From NCBI GenBank assembly GCA_016946835.1, contig JACVTC010000015.1, forward strand, positions 1,683,501 to 1,747,500: 64,000 nucleotides of DNA, given 5' to 3'. Below, one piece after another: positions 11,638-21,961 of this stretch. The DNA is from Neocallimastix lanati (nom. inval.) (taxonomy: Eukaryota; Neocallimastigomycota; Neocallimastigomycetes; Neocallimastigales; Neocallimastigaceae). The notes under the pieces are model-generated. The model was not told the origin of the DNA and searched no databases. It saw nothing but the letters and a program-made list of their open reading frames with translations. A program made the position numbers and the translations under genes. Numbering within the stretch: position 1 is the first letter of the stretch; every line of letters begins with the position of its first letter.

Positions 11638-12919
11638 TCATGTAATTAGTTCTAAAGTTCTTCTTATATCAAGATGTCCAGAAGTGGGTTTTTCATGATA
11701 TTTTTCTAAAATTTCTAATCTAAGTGATTCAGAAATATAAATTAAATTGTTATATAATATAATATTATCTTTTATTTTAAATCTTTCCATTTTCCTAAAT
11801 GGTTTATAAGCATAATTATTTTTAACATTGTTTTCACTAAAGTATAATTTAATATCTCCAGCAGTAGCATCTTCTTTAATAGCATCAATAATTTTTTCTA
11901 GGAAATTACTCATAATTCCTATAAAACAGGGAACTTCTTTTACATTTTTAATATCTAATATATTTTCTGGTTTAATATCTTCGTTATTCTTCATATAGTC
12001 AGGTCTTCTTGAAAGACTATCAGGTTTCCCATTTTTGGTTCCTTGTCTATATATAAGTTGGAAATCATATTCCTGAAAGAATAAGTGCCATCTATGCTGT
12101 CTTTGATTACCAACTTTTCCTCCTAAAGTATAGATTAAATTTCTATGGTCAGTATAGACAGTAATTTTATGCTTTGCACCAAGTAAAAGATGTCGCCAAG
12201 TTAAGAAAGAATCTCTAATAGCTAATAACTCTTTTTCTGTAATGGTATAATTTATTTCGGAGCCTTGTAAACTTCTTGAAAAGTAAGCAACAGGATGTAA
12301 TTTATTATTTTCATCTTTTTGAGATAAAACAGCACCTATAGCATAATTACTTGCATCACATTCTACTATGAATGGTTTAGTTACATCTGGGTGATGCAGT
12401 ACTGGAGAAGTAGTTAATTTACTTTTTAATAATTTAAATGAATTTTCACAATTTGTATCCCAAATAAATTTTGTATTTTTTCTTGTTAAATTATGGAGAG
12501 GCTTAGCTATTTTTGCAAAATTTTTTACAAATCTCCTATAGTAATTACATAGGCCTAAAAATCGTTGTACTTCTTAAATATTTTTCGGAGTTGGCCACTC
12601 TTCTATAGATTTAATTTTCTTAGGGTCAGTAGATACACCATCACCAGATAAAATGTAACCTAGGAATTCAACTTTTTCTTTATCGAATTCACATTTTTCT
12701 AATTTTGCGTATAAATTATTATTAATTAAAGTTTATAATACACTTCTTACTTGTTTGTGATGTTCTTCCAAATCCTCAGAATAAATTAAAATATCATCCA
12801 AATATAAAATAACACTTTTTTCCAAATAAGGTTTGAGTACAGAATTAATAAATGATTGAAAAGTGGCTGGGACATTTTTCAACCCAAAAGGCATTACGAG
12901 ATATTCGTAATGACCATAT
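11638..12919 (-). pseudogene. RT palm/thumb, RNase H and H2C2 linker of element D, with two stops
   Basis: Read on the minus strand this stretch encodes the RT core with MPFGL and the catalytic YLDD motif (near 12800), then RNase H (ECDASNYAIG, EKELLAI, TDHRNL, GKPDSLSRRPDY near 12005), then a histidine-rich integrase linker (11638-11994). Two TAA codons interrupt it, at about 12731 and 12571, each where related elements have Gln (CAA). The frame is entered by a 1-base insertion in a T run at about 12930. Apart from these lesions the sequence is well conserved, consistent with recent inactivation. Confidence 0.85.
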
Positions 12920-14068
12920 TTAGTTCGAAAAAGCTGTTTTATATTTATCCCCCTCTTTTATACGAATTAAGTTATAGGCAGATCTTAGATCTAATTTTGT
13001 GAAATATTTTGCACCTTTAACCTTTTCAATAATATCATTAATAAGTGGAAGAGTATATGAATTTCTAATGGTAACAGCGTTTAACTTTTTGTAATCCACA
13101 CACAATCTTAAAGAACCATCTTTCTTTTTTTGAAATAAGACAGGATAACCAGCTGGAGATTCAGAAGGTCTAATAAATCCCTTCTTTAAATTTTCTTCTA
13201 TATATTCTTTTAAATCTTTATTTTCTTCTTCAGATAATGGGTAGATAGGTCCGTAATGAAGAGAAGCATCCTTTTCTAAAACTATTTTACAGTCAGTTAA
13301 ACGATGTGGCGGTAGTTTATCTGCTTCTTTCTTACTAAATACAACAGCCAAATCTCGATATTGAAGCGGAATATTTTCGATTTTTATATCTTCAATATCT
13401 TCTTCATAATTTTCTTTATTTGTTAAAAATGAATAAATTAAATAATTATAGTTAAATTTATTATTAATTTTATATTTTTTATTTTGGTGATTGATTTTTA
13501 ATTTAAAAAATATTTTATTGGTTAAAAAATTAAATTTTTTATGATGAAATTTTTTATGTTTATTAAGTTTAAAATTTAATTTATTTTGATTAAAATTTTT
13601 GAAATTTTTTGAATTTTTTGTATAATTAAATTTTTTTATGAATTTATGTTTTAAAAAATAATTTTTTAAAAATCTTTTTATCACTGAATTAAACCGAGAA
13701 TAATATTGTGGATTTTTATTAGTATTTTTATTAATTTTGTTATAAAAGTGAGAATTTAAATAAGAATATAGGAAGTTTTTATCATAGTCATAATGAATAT
13801 TAAACTTCCTCATAAATTGGTTTCCAAAAAGTAGTTTTGTTGGGATACAATTCGAAATTAAAAATTTTTCTCTGAAATTTTTAAAATAAACTCTTTTATT
13901 TTCATTAATTTTGATTTGAAATTTTAGCCAAACATAATTCTTTATCTGGGTTGTATCACCAGAAATTCCTTTGACTAAAATTTTTGATTTTAAATTATAT
14001 TTTTTCAGTTTTAATGTTTTTACTAATTCTTCTGTAATAAAATTACAGAAGGAGCCTGAATCTAACAT
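12920..14068 (-). CDS. Protease and N-terminal RT of element D (partial pol)
   Basis: Starts right at an aspartic protease motif LDSGSFCNF (retropepsin D-S/T-G). An Asn/Lys/Phe-rich linker follows (about residues 140-215). Then the RT N-terminus has the usual Ty3 landmarks: [40 protein letters not shown] and [11 protein letters not shown]. The frame stays open upstream of the called start (TESM), so the true pol N-terminus is probably translated as a fusion to gag by frameshifting. It ends early because of one extra T in a T run near 12930, after which RT continues in another frame. Confidence 0.85.
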   Translation of the reverse strand: MLDSGSFCNFITEELVKTLKLKKYNLKSKILVKGISGDTTQIKNYVWLKFQIKINENKRVYFKNFREKFLISNCIPTKLLFGNQFMRKFNIHYDYDKNFLYSYLNSHFYNKINKNTNKNPQYYSRFNSVIKRFLKNYFLKHKFIKKFNYTKNSKNFKNFNQNKLNFKLNKHKKFHHKKFNFLTNKIFFKLKINHQNKKYKINNKFNYNYLIYSFLTNKENYEEDIEDIKIENIPLQYRDLAVVFSKKEADKLPPHRLTDCKIVLEKDASLHYGPIYPLSEEENKDLKEYIEENLKKGFIRPSESPAGYPVLFQKKKDGSLRLCVDYKKLNAVTIRNSYTLPLINDIIEKVKGAKYFTKLDLRSAYNLIRIKEGDKYKTAFSN

Positions 14069-14305
14069 CGATTCAGTTTTTAATTTATTATTATCATTTT
14101 TAATATTTTTTATATTATTTGAAAATGTTGTTGGAATATATGTATCAAATAAAAGGAAAGTTGAAGGTAATTTTTTATTTACTACATTATTAAATGTAGG
14201 AAAATTATAATGAAGAATTCTTGTGTTTTTTATTATATTGGACTTCTGTTGAAGTCCATTATTTAGTTTTTTGTTTTATTATTATTGCTACTAGTTTTAT
14301 TACTA
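14069..14305 (-). other. Gag-pol junction of element D
   Basis: Low-complexity region of AAT/AAC repeats coding Asn-rich tails in more than one frame. Gag ends in a run of Asn and Tyr codons, and an overlapping frame continues with NKTSSNNNKTKN to about 14263. A gag-pol frameshift is expected here, but no classical slippery site could be picked out of the repeats. Confidence 0.45.
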
Positions 14306-15337
14306 TTATAATTGTTTATTATTGTAATTATTATAATTACTTTTGTTATTATAATTGTTATTAGAATTATAATTGTTATCATGATTAATATGGGTACTAA
14401 CGTGTTTTGAATGTTTATTATTACTGCTTCTAAAAAGTTTTGAATTACCATTATTTGATTTTATTTGATTTTTTGTTTTTAATGTATTTTCAAGTAAAAT
14501 ACATTTAGTATAAATAGTACCAAGATCAACAGGGAATTCTTCCATTTCTTCAATTACTTCTTGGAATTTTGAATGTAACCCATTATAGAAAATTAAAATT
14601 AAGGCTTCTTCACTGAATCCAAGACCATTCGAAAGAGTTCTAAATTGTTCAATATAATCATTTATTTTCCCATAATTATGTTTCAATTTTATTAATTGAA
14701 TCTTAGCTAATTTTTTGCTTGTAACGTTGGAAAATGCTTTTCTTAATTCAGTAGTCAATTCAGAAAGAGTTTTTGGGTTAGTATCCTTGTACGTAGCTAG
14801 ATACCAATTACGAGCGCCATCCCTTAAACGAGATTTAATAAAGTTAATTTTGATATCTTCTGTAGCTTCTGAATTTGGATATGTTTTAAAAGTATCTTCA
14901 CAAAGTTGACAGAATAGATCAGTTTCTTTAGTATCTCCAGAGAAAAATCCAGGTTCAGGAACTTGTTGTAAACGGTTTGAAAAAGCATTCCTCATAATAA
15001 CATCATTATCATCATCACGTCTAGTAGTGGTAGATACATTATCCTCTTGTGTTTGACTAGTAGAAGGAATATCATTTGTAGCAATATTTATATTTAACTT
15101 TTCATCTAAAATTTTTGTTAAATTAGATAATTGATTAATTATATTTTTATTATCTTTGTAAAGTGTATAAAGTTTTTTTTGTAAGTCCTTGTTATATTCA
15201 TTAAAATCTTCTTTTAATAAAATACTATCATTAACAGAAGAAGCCAATTCGGATACAGTAACTTGGGCGTCAGACTTTAATTTATTAACTTCTGACATTG
15301 GAGCAATGTCAGCCCATACATTATTGTAAAAAGACAT
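14306..15337 (-). CDS. Gag capsid protein of element D
   Basis: 343 residues starting at the first ATG after the 5' LTR. An N-terminal coiled-coil-like segment (residues ~15-75) is followed by a retrotransposon gag domain (~110-265) with hallmarks such as FCQLCEDTFKTYP, WYLATYKDTNPKTLSELTTELRKAF, LKHNYGKINDYIEQFRTLSNGLGF and LIFYNGLHSKFQ. The C-terminal tail is almost pure Asn/Ser/Tyr (residues ~300-343). No CCHC zinc knuckle is visible, so RNA binding may depend on the basic linker. Gag assembles the virus-like particle in which reverse transcription occurs. Confidence 0.88.
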   Translation of the reverse strand: MSFYNNVWADIAPMSEVNKLKSDAQVTVSELASSVNDSILLKEDFNEYNKDLQKKLYTLYKDNKNIINQLSNLTKILDEKLNINIATNDIPSTSQTQEDNVSTTTRRDDDNDVIMRNAFSNRLQQVPEPGFFSGDTKETDLFCQLCEDTFKTYPNSEATEDIKINFIKSRLRDGARNWYLATYKDTNPKTLSELTTELRKAFSNVTSKKLAKIQLIKLKHNYGKINDYIEQFRTLSNGLGFSEEALILIFYNGLHSKFQEVIEEMEEFPVDLGTIYTKCILLENTLKTKNQIKSNNGNSKLFRSSNNKHSKHVSTHINHDNNYNSNNNYNNKSNYNNYNNKQL

Positions 15338-15361
15338 ATTAAAGTAGTAACCAAAACTAGG

Positions 15362-15373
15362 GTAAGGTTATTG
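15362..15373 (-). promoter_or_regulatory. Self-complementary primer-binding site of element D
   Basis: The minus strand directly after the 5' LTR reads CAATAACCTTAC (its first two bases are the LTR's own CA end). The same 12-mer occurs on the plus strand inside the LTRs (15608-15619), so the element's RNA carries the perfect complement GTAAGGTTATTG just downstream of its TATA box. This is the layout of Tf1/sushi-type self-priming. No TGG start for a tRNA CCA end is found at the LTR edge. Confidence 0.7.
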
Positions 15374-16108
15374 TTAAAATTAAGATAAAAAATAGTTTTA
15401 TGATTAATAACGTTACTAGGTTAATATGTTGAATTATATATTAATAATCCAACAATAATTAATTAATAATAATATAAAAATAATATAAGATAAATAGTTA
15501 AGTTATTTAAACACTTAATATCTAAGAATATTTTGAATAATAATTTCCTTGAAGGATTTATGAAAATATTTATTTATTGAATTATTAGTATATAATTATT
15601 GTAAATACAATAACCTTACAAAGAACATAAAAGATAGATTTTTACATCTTTCTTTTATACTTTGTAAGTTACATAATAATAATATTTAATTATAAGATAT
15701 TAATAATATAGTAATATGAATATTAATAAAATATTAAGATAATAACAATATCGATATGTTTAAAATATTTAATATAACTAAATAAATTTAATTTATAATT
15801 ATATAATTAATTTGAATAATTAAAAATAGTAGTTAATATATATGATGTAAACATATATATAAACATAATATAAATAAATACATGTGACGTCATATGTAGA
15901 TAATTGAAATTATTAATATAAATCTTATTTACTAATATTCTCAGAATTATTAGGCCTAAGATAATTCCTTAAATATTAAATAAGAATTTATATTAATTAT
16001 TAATTATTTAAATATATATATTATTTATAATTAAATAAATAATATTTTTTTAACAATTGAAATGTAAATAACTGAAATTGAGATTTCAATTCAGTTATAA
16101 TTTCAACA
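15372..16108 (-). repeat. 5' LTR of element D
   Basis: 737 bp, plus-strand ends TGTTAAAATTAAG and ATTTCAACA. TATA-containing inverted repeat at about 15617-15667. Confidence 0.9.
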
Positions 16109-16905
16109 TTACTTTAGAATCCATTATATTATTCTTTACTTAATATTACTTTACTATATTTTCTATACTAAAATATTTTCTAAATATATTTTTTTTATAT
16201 TTTTATTAAAAGTTTCTAAAATATTATCAATAATTCTATATTTTTATTATTAATATCAATATCTATAATTTAACCTTAAATTTTATTATTTTATTAAAGT
16301 GTTTATTATCAATATTAATATTTTATTTTTATTTTCAAATATATTATTATATTATTATTATATTGTATCAATATTAAACTTGTATTCTTTTTAGTATTTT
16401 ATTTTATTTTTAAATTGATTATTTAATATTTTTATTTCCCACAAATAAAATCAAATCTTAATTGATTAATAATAAATATTAAATATATTATAGTTTTTAA
16501 ATTTATTTTATATAAAATATAAGAATATTATATTAACATTCTTGATTAAAATAACTTTATTTTTCTGTAAAATCTTTTTAAATTTTGTTTGTTACTTTTC
16601 GTATATATTAAATAATTTAGTTTTAGTATATGAAAAATAATATAAAATTATATAAACAAAATTTATTAAAATAAAAATACTTATTAATTAGTTAATTTAA
16701 ATTAATATAAAATTTTAATTAATTAGTAATAGTAAATTATTTTTTTTTTAAATATGATAATAAAATGTAGAAAGGTTTTACTTATTTATTTTTTTCAAAA
16801 AGTATAAATAAGCGAAGTTTTTCAATAATTAAAATGTAGACAGAAAAATATTAAAAATAAATAATTAAATAAAAATTCTAATAAAACCCGAACCATAACA
16901 TCCTT

Positions 16906-17184
16906 TATACGGGGTGTCACTAAATACCTTGTATTTCCTATTAAATACTCTTAATAATAATAAAATAAAATTATTATTAAATATTCTTATTAAAATCTTT
17001 TATTAATATCAAATATAATAAAAATTATTATTAAATATTCTTATAAAATTCCTTTATTAATATTAAATATAATAAAAATTATTATTAAATATTCTTATTA
17101 AAATCTTTTATTAATATCAAATATAATAAGAATTATTATTAAATATTCTTATAAAATTCTTTTATTAATATTAAATATTCTGTG
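16906..17184 (+). mobile_element. LTR family B, 5' fragment (copy B2)
   Basis: Starts TATACGGGGTGTCAC (TG reduced to T). Continues through about four units of the 54-bp minisatellite and stops at LTR U. The B 3' part is absent here. Confidence 0.7.
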
Positions 17185-17960
17185 TGTACGAAATTGATAT
17201 AAATTTTTATAATTTATTTCTATTTCTTATTAATTAATAATTATTTCATAATTATTATTCATTAAAAATTTATTTCATTTAAAAACAATTATACCAATTA
17301 ATGTATTAATTGTTATATGAAAAATGTATATAATATAACTTCTGTATTATTTCATAGAAAAAATGTATTCAATAAAATTTCTGCATTATTTTATCCTTCT
17401 CTTTTTTATCCTTTTTTCTTTTTAATTCTTTTAGTTATTAAAATCGGTTATTAAAGTTTTCCCGATTAATTATAATTGGTTTTATTTAATAACATGATGA
17501 TCAATAAGTATAGATTATTGATCAAAAATCTTTCCAGTTTTTTCTTCTAATCTTTTTCTGGAAAGAATCATTGTTAAGATTAGAAAAATCCATTTACTTT
17601 TGTAAAAATATAAATAGCTGTTGATTTTCGTCTTTAGAAAATCAAGAGTTATTATTTTAAGAAAAATATAATAACAATAAAAGACATTAATATTTCAATT
17701 AATATAAAATAGTTAATTTAAAATTTGTCAAAAAAAATAATAAAATATTTAATAATAAAATAGATTAATAAAGTTCTTTTAATCAAAACATATTTTATTT
17801 CTCTTTTCATTTAATGTCTATTATATTTTCTTATAATAAACTCTAATTTTAAAGATAAGTATTAAATTCTTATTTTTATTTTAATTTTTATTTAATCTTA
17901 ATAGTTTAGTTAATATTAATTATAAATAATAATTTCTATAATTTATAGAAATTATTACAC
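17185..17960 (+). mobile_element. Solo LTR U
   Basis: 776 bp, starts TGTACGAAATTG, ends GAAATTATTACA. Flanked by a perfect 5-bp duplication CTGTG (17180-17184, 17961-17965). The right copy overlaps the first two bases of LTR C1, so U entered exactly at the edge of C1. Carries the interleaved inverted-repeat module in the plus sense. Confidence 0.8.
17498..17646 (+). promoter_or_regulatory. U3/promoter module of LTR U
   Basis: Hairpin TGATCAATAA (17498-17507) / TTATTGATCA (17515-17524); arms TCTTTCCAG (17529-17537), TCTAATCTT (17546-17554), CTGGAAAGA (17558-17566), AAGATTAGA (17576-17584) in interleaved order; then TATAAATAG (17609-17617) and the start-site hairpin TTGATTTTC (17621-17629) / GAAAATCAA (17637-17645) followed by GAGTTATTATT. 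The arm pair TCTTTCCAG/CTGGAAAGA replaces the CTTATCTAG/CTAGATAAG pair of V, keeping pairing. Confidence 0.7.
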
Positions 17961-17963
17961 TGT

Positions 17964-18488
17964 GATAAAGAATGAAATAATAATGATATTTTTAACATAA
18001 ATTCTTAATAATTTATTATAAAAATATATTATTATATTCTTTACTATTAATAATTTTCTTATATTCTATATTAATAATTTTTATATTAATTATATTTTAT
18101 TATTTTAAATATTAAATTTATGTAATTAATTAATTTATATGATTGGTTTTAATAATGTAATTAAATAATATAAAATATGTATGATCCATATTATTTTTAT
18201 GAGGGGGCCTTTCTGAGAAAAGAAATAGTAGAAATAGTAGTGATAATGAAATAGGAATAATAATTGAAAGGTTTCCCATATTGTTATAATAATAAATATT
18301 AATATTAATAAAGTTATTTTTAACAATAAAATAATTATATAATTTATAAATAATAAATATTTTTAATTATAATTCTTTAAATAAAATTTATAATATGTAA
18401 TAATAATTTCTTTTAGTGTAATTTAGTAGTTAGATAATTTATCTATTTATTTAATGTTCACACTCCTTTTCTAATATGAACCTCAACA
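17964..18488 (+). repeat. 5' LTR of element C (C1)
   Basis: Contains the conserved GGGGGCCTTTCTGAG block near 18202 and ends CACTCCTTTT...CCTCAACA. The small minus-strand ORF seen in it recurs in the 3' LTR and is not a gene. Confidence 0.85.
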
Positions 18489-18495
18489 TAAAAAT

Positions 18496-18512
18496 TGGTG
18501 GAGATATCGGGG
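18496..18512 (+). promoter_or_regulatory. tRNA primer-binding site of element C
   Basis: TGGTGGAGATATCGG starts 7 bases after the LTR. TGG pairs with a tRNA CCA end. The implied tRNA 3' end is CCGATATCTCCACCA, so its acceptor stem would start GGAGATA. The same site appears in element Q (28821-28836). Confidence 0.7.
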
Positions 18513-18729
18513 AGTGTGAAAACATTGATGAATAGATAAGAAAAATAATAGAATAAAGTATAATATAAAAATAAATGATCATAATAGTAATACAAAGAAA
18601 TTATAATTTTAATTATAAAATTTTAGTAATAATTTATGTAAAAATAATATATATATAAATTTAAAATTAAATTGTTAAAAATTGAATTATTTTAAAATGA
18701 ATTCAATTTAATAATTATATTTTTTTTTA

Positions 18730-18988
18730 GTTAGGTGGTCGAAGAGTATTTCGAGCCTAACAAATAATATTTTTAATTTTAAAAAAATCCTTAGGTGGTC
18801 AGCCAGAGAGTGCTGAGCCTGAAGGTAAGTATAATAATTTTTTTTAAATCCTTAAGTGTCGGACAGAGAGTGCCGAACTTGAAGGAATAAATAAAAATTA
18901 TTTAAAAACTTTCTTGGGTGTCGAAAAAGGTTTTTCGAACTTGAAGAAAGTTAAAAATATATTGGTTTATTGCGGTAGTTCCAATATA
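18730..18988 (+). other. Array of four related stem-loops plus a fifth hairpin (element C)
   Basis: SL1 18730-18761: GTTAGG-TGG-TCGAA-loop-TTCGA-G-CCTAAC. SL2 18789-18825: CCTTAGG-TGG-TCAGC-loop-GCTGA-G-CCTgAAGG. SL3 18849-18886: TCCTTAAGT-G-TCGG-loop-CCGA-ACTTgAAGGA. SL4 18907-18952: AACTTTCTT-GGGTG-TCGAAAAA-loop-TTTTTCGA-ACTTG-AAGAAAGTT. A fifth, unrelated hairpin (TATATTGG/CCAATATA) is at 18958-18988. Inner and outer stems change sequence between copies while pairing is kept, the mark of selection for RNA structure. Spacing is about 59 bases. Confidence 0.75.
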
Positions 18989-19219
18989 ATAAACATTGAA
19001 TAATTTTAAAATTTTAATTGAAAATAATTTATATTTAGTTTATAATATAAAAATAATACTTAAAATATTACAAATTTTGAAGAGGTTATAAAAAAAAAAA
19101 AAAAATAATTTACAATATATTTTTAAGAAATAATAATATTTATTGTATTATTTAGTGTTTATATAATTACATTAATTGAAAATTTATTAGAACATAATAA
19201 ATTTTATTTTTTTTAATGA

Positions 19220-19393
19220 TCAATAATTAGAATTCCAGTTGCGGAATTTAATAAATTATATAATTACATGAAGCAATTACAAGAATTAAAGAAAATAAGA
19301 GAAGAACAAGTTCCAGATGTTACCTTAAATGAAGAATTATTAATGCAAAGCATAACTGAATTAAAAGATAAAATAAGTGAATTAAAGAAGTGA
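19220..19393 (+). pseudogene. Short coiled-coil ORF relic in element C
   Basis: An open frame follows a stop at 19217 and ends TGA at 19391. Its first ATG (19268) gives 41 residues, MKQLQELKKIREEQ...ELKDKISELKK, strongly heptad-like. Seventeen in-frame sense codons precede the ATG. It may be the remnant of a gag N-terminal coiled coil. Further charged, disrupted frames continue to about 19760 (KKRRKRRRRSF-like codons at 19660-19685). Confidence 0.4.
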
Positions 19394-20047
19394 ATTAAAG
19401 AAAAATATTTTTGAAGAATATAATATTATTCAAATTATAAAAAAATAAAAGGAGAAAATTATTTTTGAAGAAGATAACATAAATATTCTTAATTCAGGAA
19501 GAAAGTAATTCAATAATTGAAAAGAAAATATTACAAAAGAAAATGTTCTTCACATTCCAAGAAAATCAAGGAATTAAATTGCGAAATTGAATGTTTAAAA
19601 CTTGGTAAAAAAATTATTATAAGAAGAAATAAAAAAAAATTGTTTCTAAATAAAAGAAGAAAAAGAAGAAGAAGAAGTTTTAAAGTTCATTAACTAGCGA
19701 AGATATTGAAGCTACTGAGGAATATAACAAGAATTGGAAGAAAGAAAATGGCAAGAAAAATTACAAAATAAAAAAAAAAAGTTAAAAAAATTTTTTTTTT
19801 TGGTACAATCCAAGTTGATCCTGAAATTTTTGGAATTTTTAAAATTATTATAAAAATTTTTAATATATGGTAATATATAAATTAAATTATTTAATTTAAA
19901 TATTTCAATTAATACATATATTAAAATATATTCTAAACTACACAAAAATTTTTAATTTTAAGAATTAATGAAAATATATTATAAAAAAAAAAAAAATAAT
20001 TTATTATGTAAATATTTAATTATATAGTTAATTAAAATTTAAATAAG

Positions 20048-20084
<37 letters not shown>

Positions 20085-20140
20085 AGTTAGTTAATAATAT
20101 AAGAAAATTTTTGCCTTTGCTATAGTATAGCATAGTCTTT

Positions 20141-20152
20141 GCGGGGGCATCT
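20141..20152 (+). promoter_or_regulatory. Polypurine tract of element C
   Basis: GCGGGGGCATCT lies directly before the 3' LTR TGATAAAG. The same GGGGGCATCT string precedes LTR I4 at 42386-42395, linking families C and I. Confidence 0.7.
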
Positions 20153-20678
20153 TGATAAAGAATGAAATAATAATGATATTTTTAACATAGATTCTTAATA
20201 ATTTATTATAAAAATATATTATTATATTCTTTACTATTAATAATTTTCTTATATTCTATATTAATAATTTTTATATTAATTATATTTTATTATTTTAAAT
20301 ATTAAATTTATGTAATTAATTAATTCATATGATTGGTTTTAATAATGTAATTAAATAATATAAAATATGTATGATCCGTATTATTTTTATGAGGGGGCCT
20401 TTCTGAGAAAAGAAATAGTAGAAATAATAGTGATAATGAAATAGGAATAATAATTGAAAGGTTTCCCATATTGTTATAATAATAAATATTAATATTAATA
20501 AAGTTATTTTTAACAATAAAATAATTATATAATTTATAAATAATAAATATTTTTGATTATAATTCTTTAAATAAAATTTATAATATGTAATAATAAATTC
20601 TTTTAGTGTAATTTAGTAATTAGTTCATTTATCTATTTAATTAATATTCACACTCCTTTTCTAATATGAACCTCAACA
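20153..20678 (+). repeat. 3' LTR of element C (C2)
   Basis: 526 bp copy of 17964-18488. Followed by TCTG, the 4-bp target duplication of the next LTR (B3). Confidence 0.85.
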
Positions 20679-20682
20679 TCTG

Positions 20683-21956
20683 TGATACGGGGTGTCACTA
20701 AATACCTTGTATTTCCTATTAAATACTCTTAATAATAATAAAATAAAATTATTATTAAATATTCTTATAAAATTCTTTTATTAATATTAAATATAATAAA
20801 AATTATTATTAAATATTCTTATAAAATTCTTTTATTAATATTAAATATAATAAAAATTATTATTAAATATTCTTATAAAATTCTTTTATTAATATTAAAT
20901 ATAATAAAAATTATTATTAAATATTCTTATTAAAATCTTTTATTAATATCAAATATAATAAAAATTATTATTAAATATTCTTATAAATTTATTTTATTAA
21001 TATTAAATATAATAAAAATTATTATTAAATATTCTTATAAATTTATTTTATTAATATTAAATATAATAAAAATTATTATTAAATATTCTTATTAAAATCT
21101 TTTATTAATATCAAATCTAATAAAAATTATTATTAAATATTCTTATAAATTTATTTTATTAATATTAAATATAATAAAAATTATTATTAAATATTCTTAT
21201 TAAAATCTTTTATTAATATCAAATCTAATAAAAATAATTATTAAATATTTTATTAATATTAAATATAATAAAAATTATTACTAAATATTCTTATTAAAAA
21301 TTATATAATATTTAAATCATTACTAATTCTTATTTTTATATTAAGAATAATAAAAACCTATTTCAATAAATATTTGATATAAAATACAGAATTATAAGTT
21401 TCTGTATAATATTTTCTAAACCTTTGAAATAAACTAAAAATAAAACAAAAATCAAAAATAAATTAAATATTTATTAAAATAAAAATGAACTAAAATACAG
21501 AAGAATTCCAATAATAAAAATGATCTAAAATACAGAAAATATCAATTCTGTATAATTCTCTCTCTGAAAAACAATATCAAGAAGAAGCTACCGCCCGGAT
21601 GCCCTTCGTGATACAATCTCTAAATTAATTTTTTATATTTTAATTTAATAAATGTTTTTTTTTTTAAAAAAACTAATTTAAAACAATAGTTAAAAATTAA
21701 AATAAAATAGTTATAATAGTTTTTTTTATAAAGAATATATTAATAATAAATAAAATGTATTAAAATAAAAGTATAAAAAGAAGAATAAATTTCTTTCTTT
21801 TTAATACTTGGAACAAATAATTTTAATTTTAAATTTAAATAAAGAATATTTTAAAATTTAATTTTTTCTTGTTTCCAAATTTGTATTTATAGTTATGTGT
21901 TAATATTTATTTTTTTTGTTTTGAATATCTTAGTGTTTCAACCCCAGCCCGTATCA
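20683..21956 (+). mobile_element. Solo LTR, family B (copy B3)
   Basis: 1274 bp, TGATACGGGG...CCCGTATCA, flanked by TCTG (20679-20682 and 21957-21960). Minisatellite, GAAGCTACCGCCCGG block near 21584 and promoter inverted repeat near 21766-21808 all present. Confidence 0.88.
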
Positions 21957-21961
21957 TCTGG

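Larger units (their letters stand above)
9081..16108 (-). mobile_element. Full-length Ty3/gypsy retrotransposon D (chromovirus-like)
   Basis: About 7.0 kb bounded by LTRs of 736 (9081-9816) and 737 bp (15372-16108) that differ at only a few positions, so the insertion is young. On the minus strand the order is 5' LTR, self-complementary primer site, gag, protease, RT, RNase H, zinc-binding domain, integrase with chromodomain-like tail, polypurine tract, 3' LTR. This order and the integrase tail are typical of Ty3/gypsy chromoviruses. Flanks are ATACT on the left and TTACT on the right, not a clean duplication. The left flank is LTR J and the right flank is the rest of LTR I2, so recombination after insertion is likely. 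Confidence 0.9.
8351..16900 (+). mobile_element. LTR family I (copy I2) split into 8351-8401 and 16109-16900
   Basis: The first 51 bases of family I (TGGTAAAGAACG...) end at 8401 and the remainder resumes at 16109 (TTACTTTAGAATCC) and runs to CATAACA at 16900. The two parts sum to the usual ~836 bp minus the duplicated target. Everything between is inserted DNA: an LTR start of type J plus the full element D. Confidence 0.8.
17964..20678 (+). mobile_element. Non-autonomous LTR element C (2.7 kb, no pol)
   Basis: Two LTRs, 17964-18488 and 20153-20678 (525 and 526 bp, nearly identical, TGATAAAGAATG...CCTCAACA), flank 1.66 kb of internal DNA. A tRNA-type primer site follows the 5' LTR and a polypurine tract precedes the 3' LTR. 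The interior has a hairpin array, a short decayed coiled-coil ORF and homopolymers, but no protease, RT or integrase. It must depend on another element for movement. A third LTR copy, C3, is at 43235-44954. Confidence 0.82.

Noticed and set aside
11638-12731. Reassigned stop codons (TAA as Gln) in element D
   Set aside because: CAA is used normally for Gln and TAA ends many intact frames here (for example gag of Q). Simple C-to-T mutation is enough.
18720-18960. CRISPR-like array
   Set aside because: The four units are diverged covarying hairpins with no identical repeats or unique spacers, inside a eukaryotic LTR element.
18720-18990. Hammerhead ribozymes, as in plant retrozymes
   Set aside because: Neither the CUGAUGA nor the GAAA core of a hammerhead is present in or around the hairpin array.
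18135-20516. Two nearly identical 63-codon minus-strand ORFs
   Set aside because: They are the same bases in the two LTRs of element C, so the repetition comes from the LTRs, not from a gene. The third LTR (C3) does not keep the frame.
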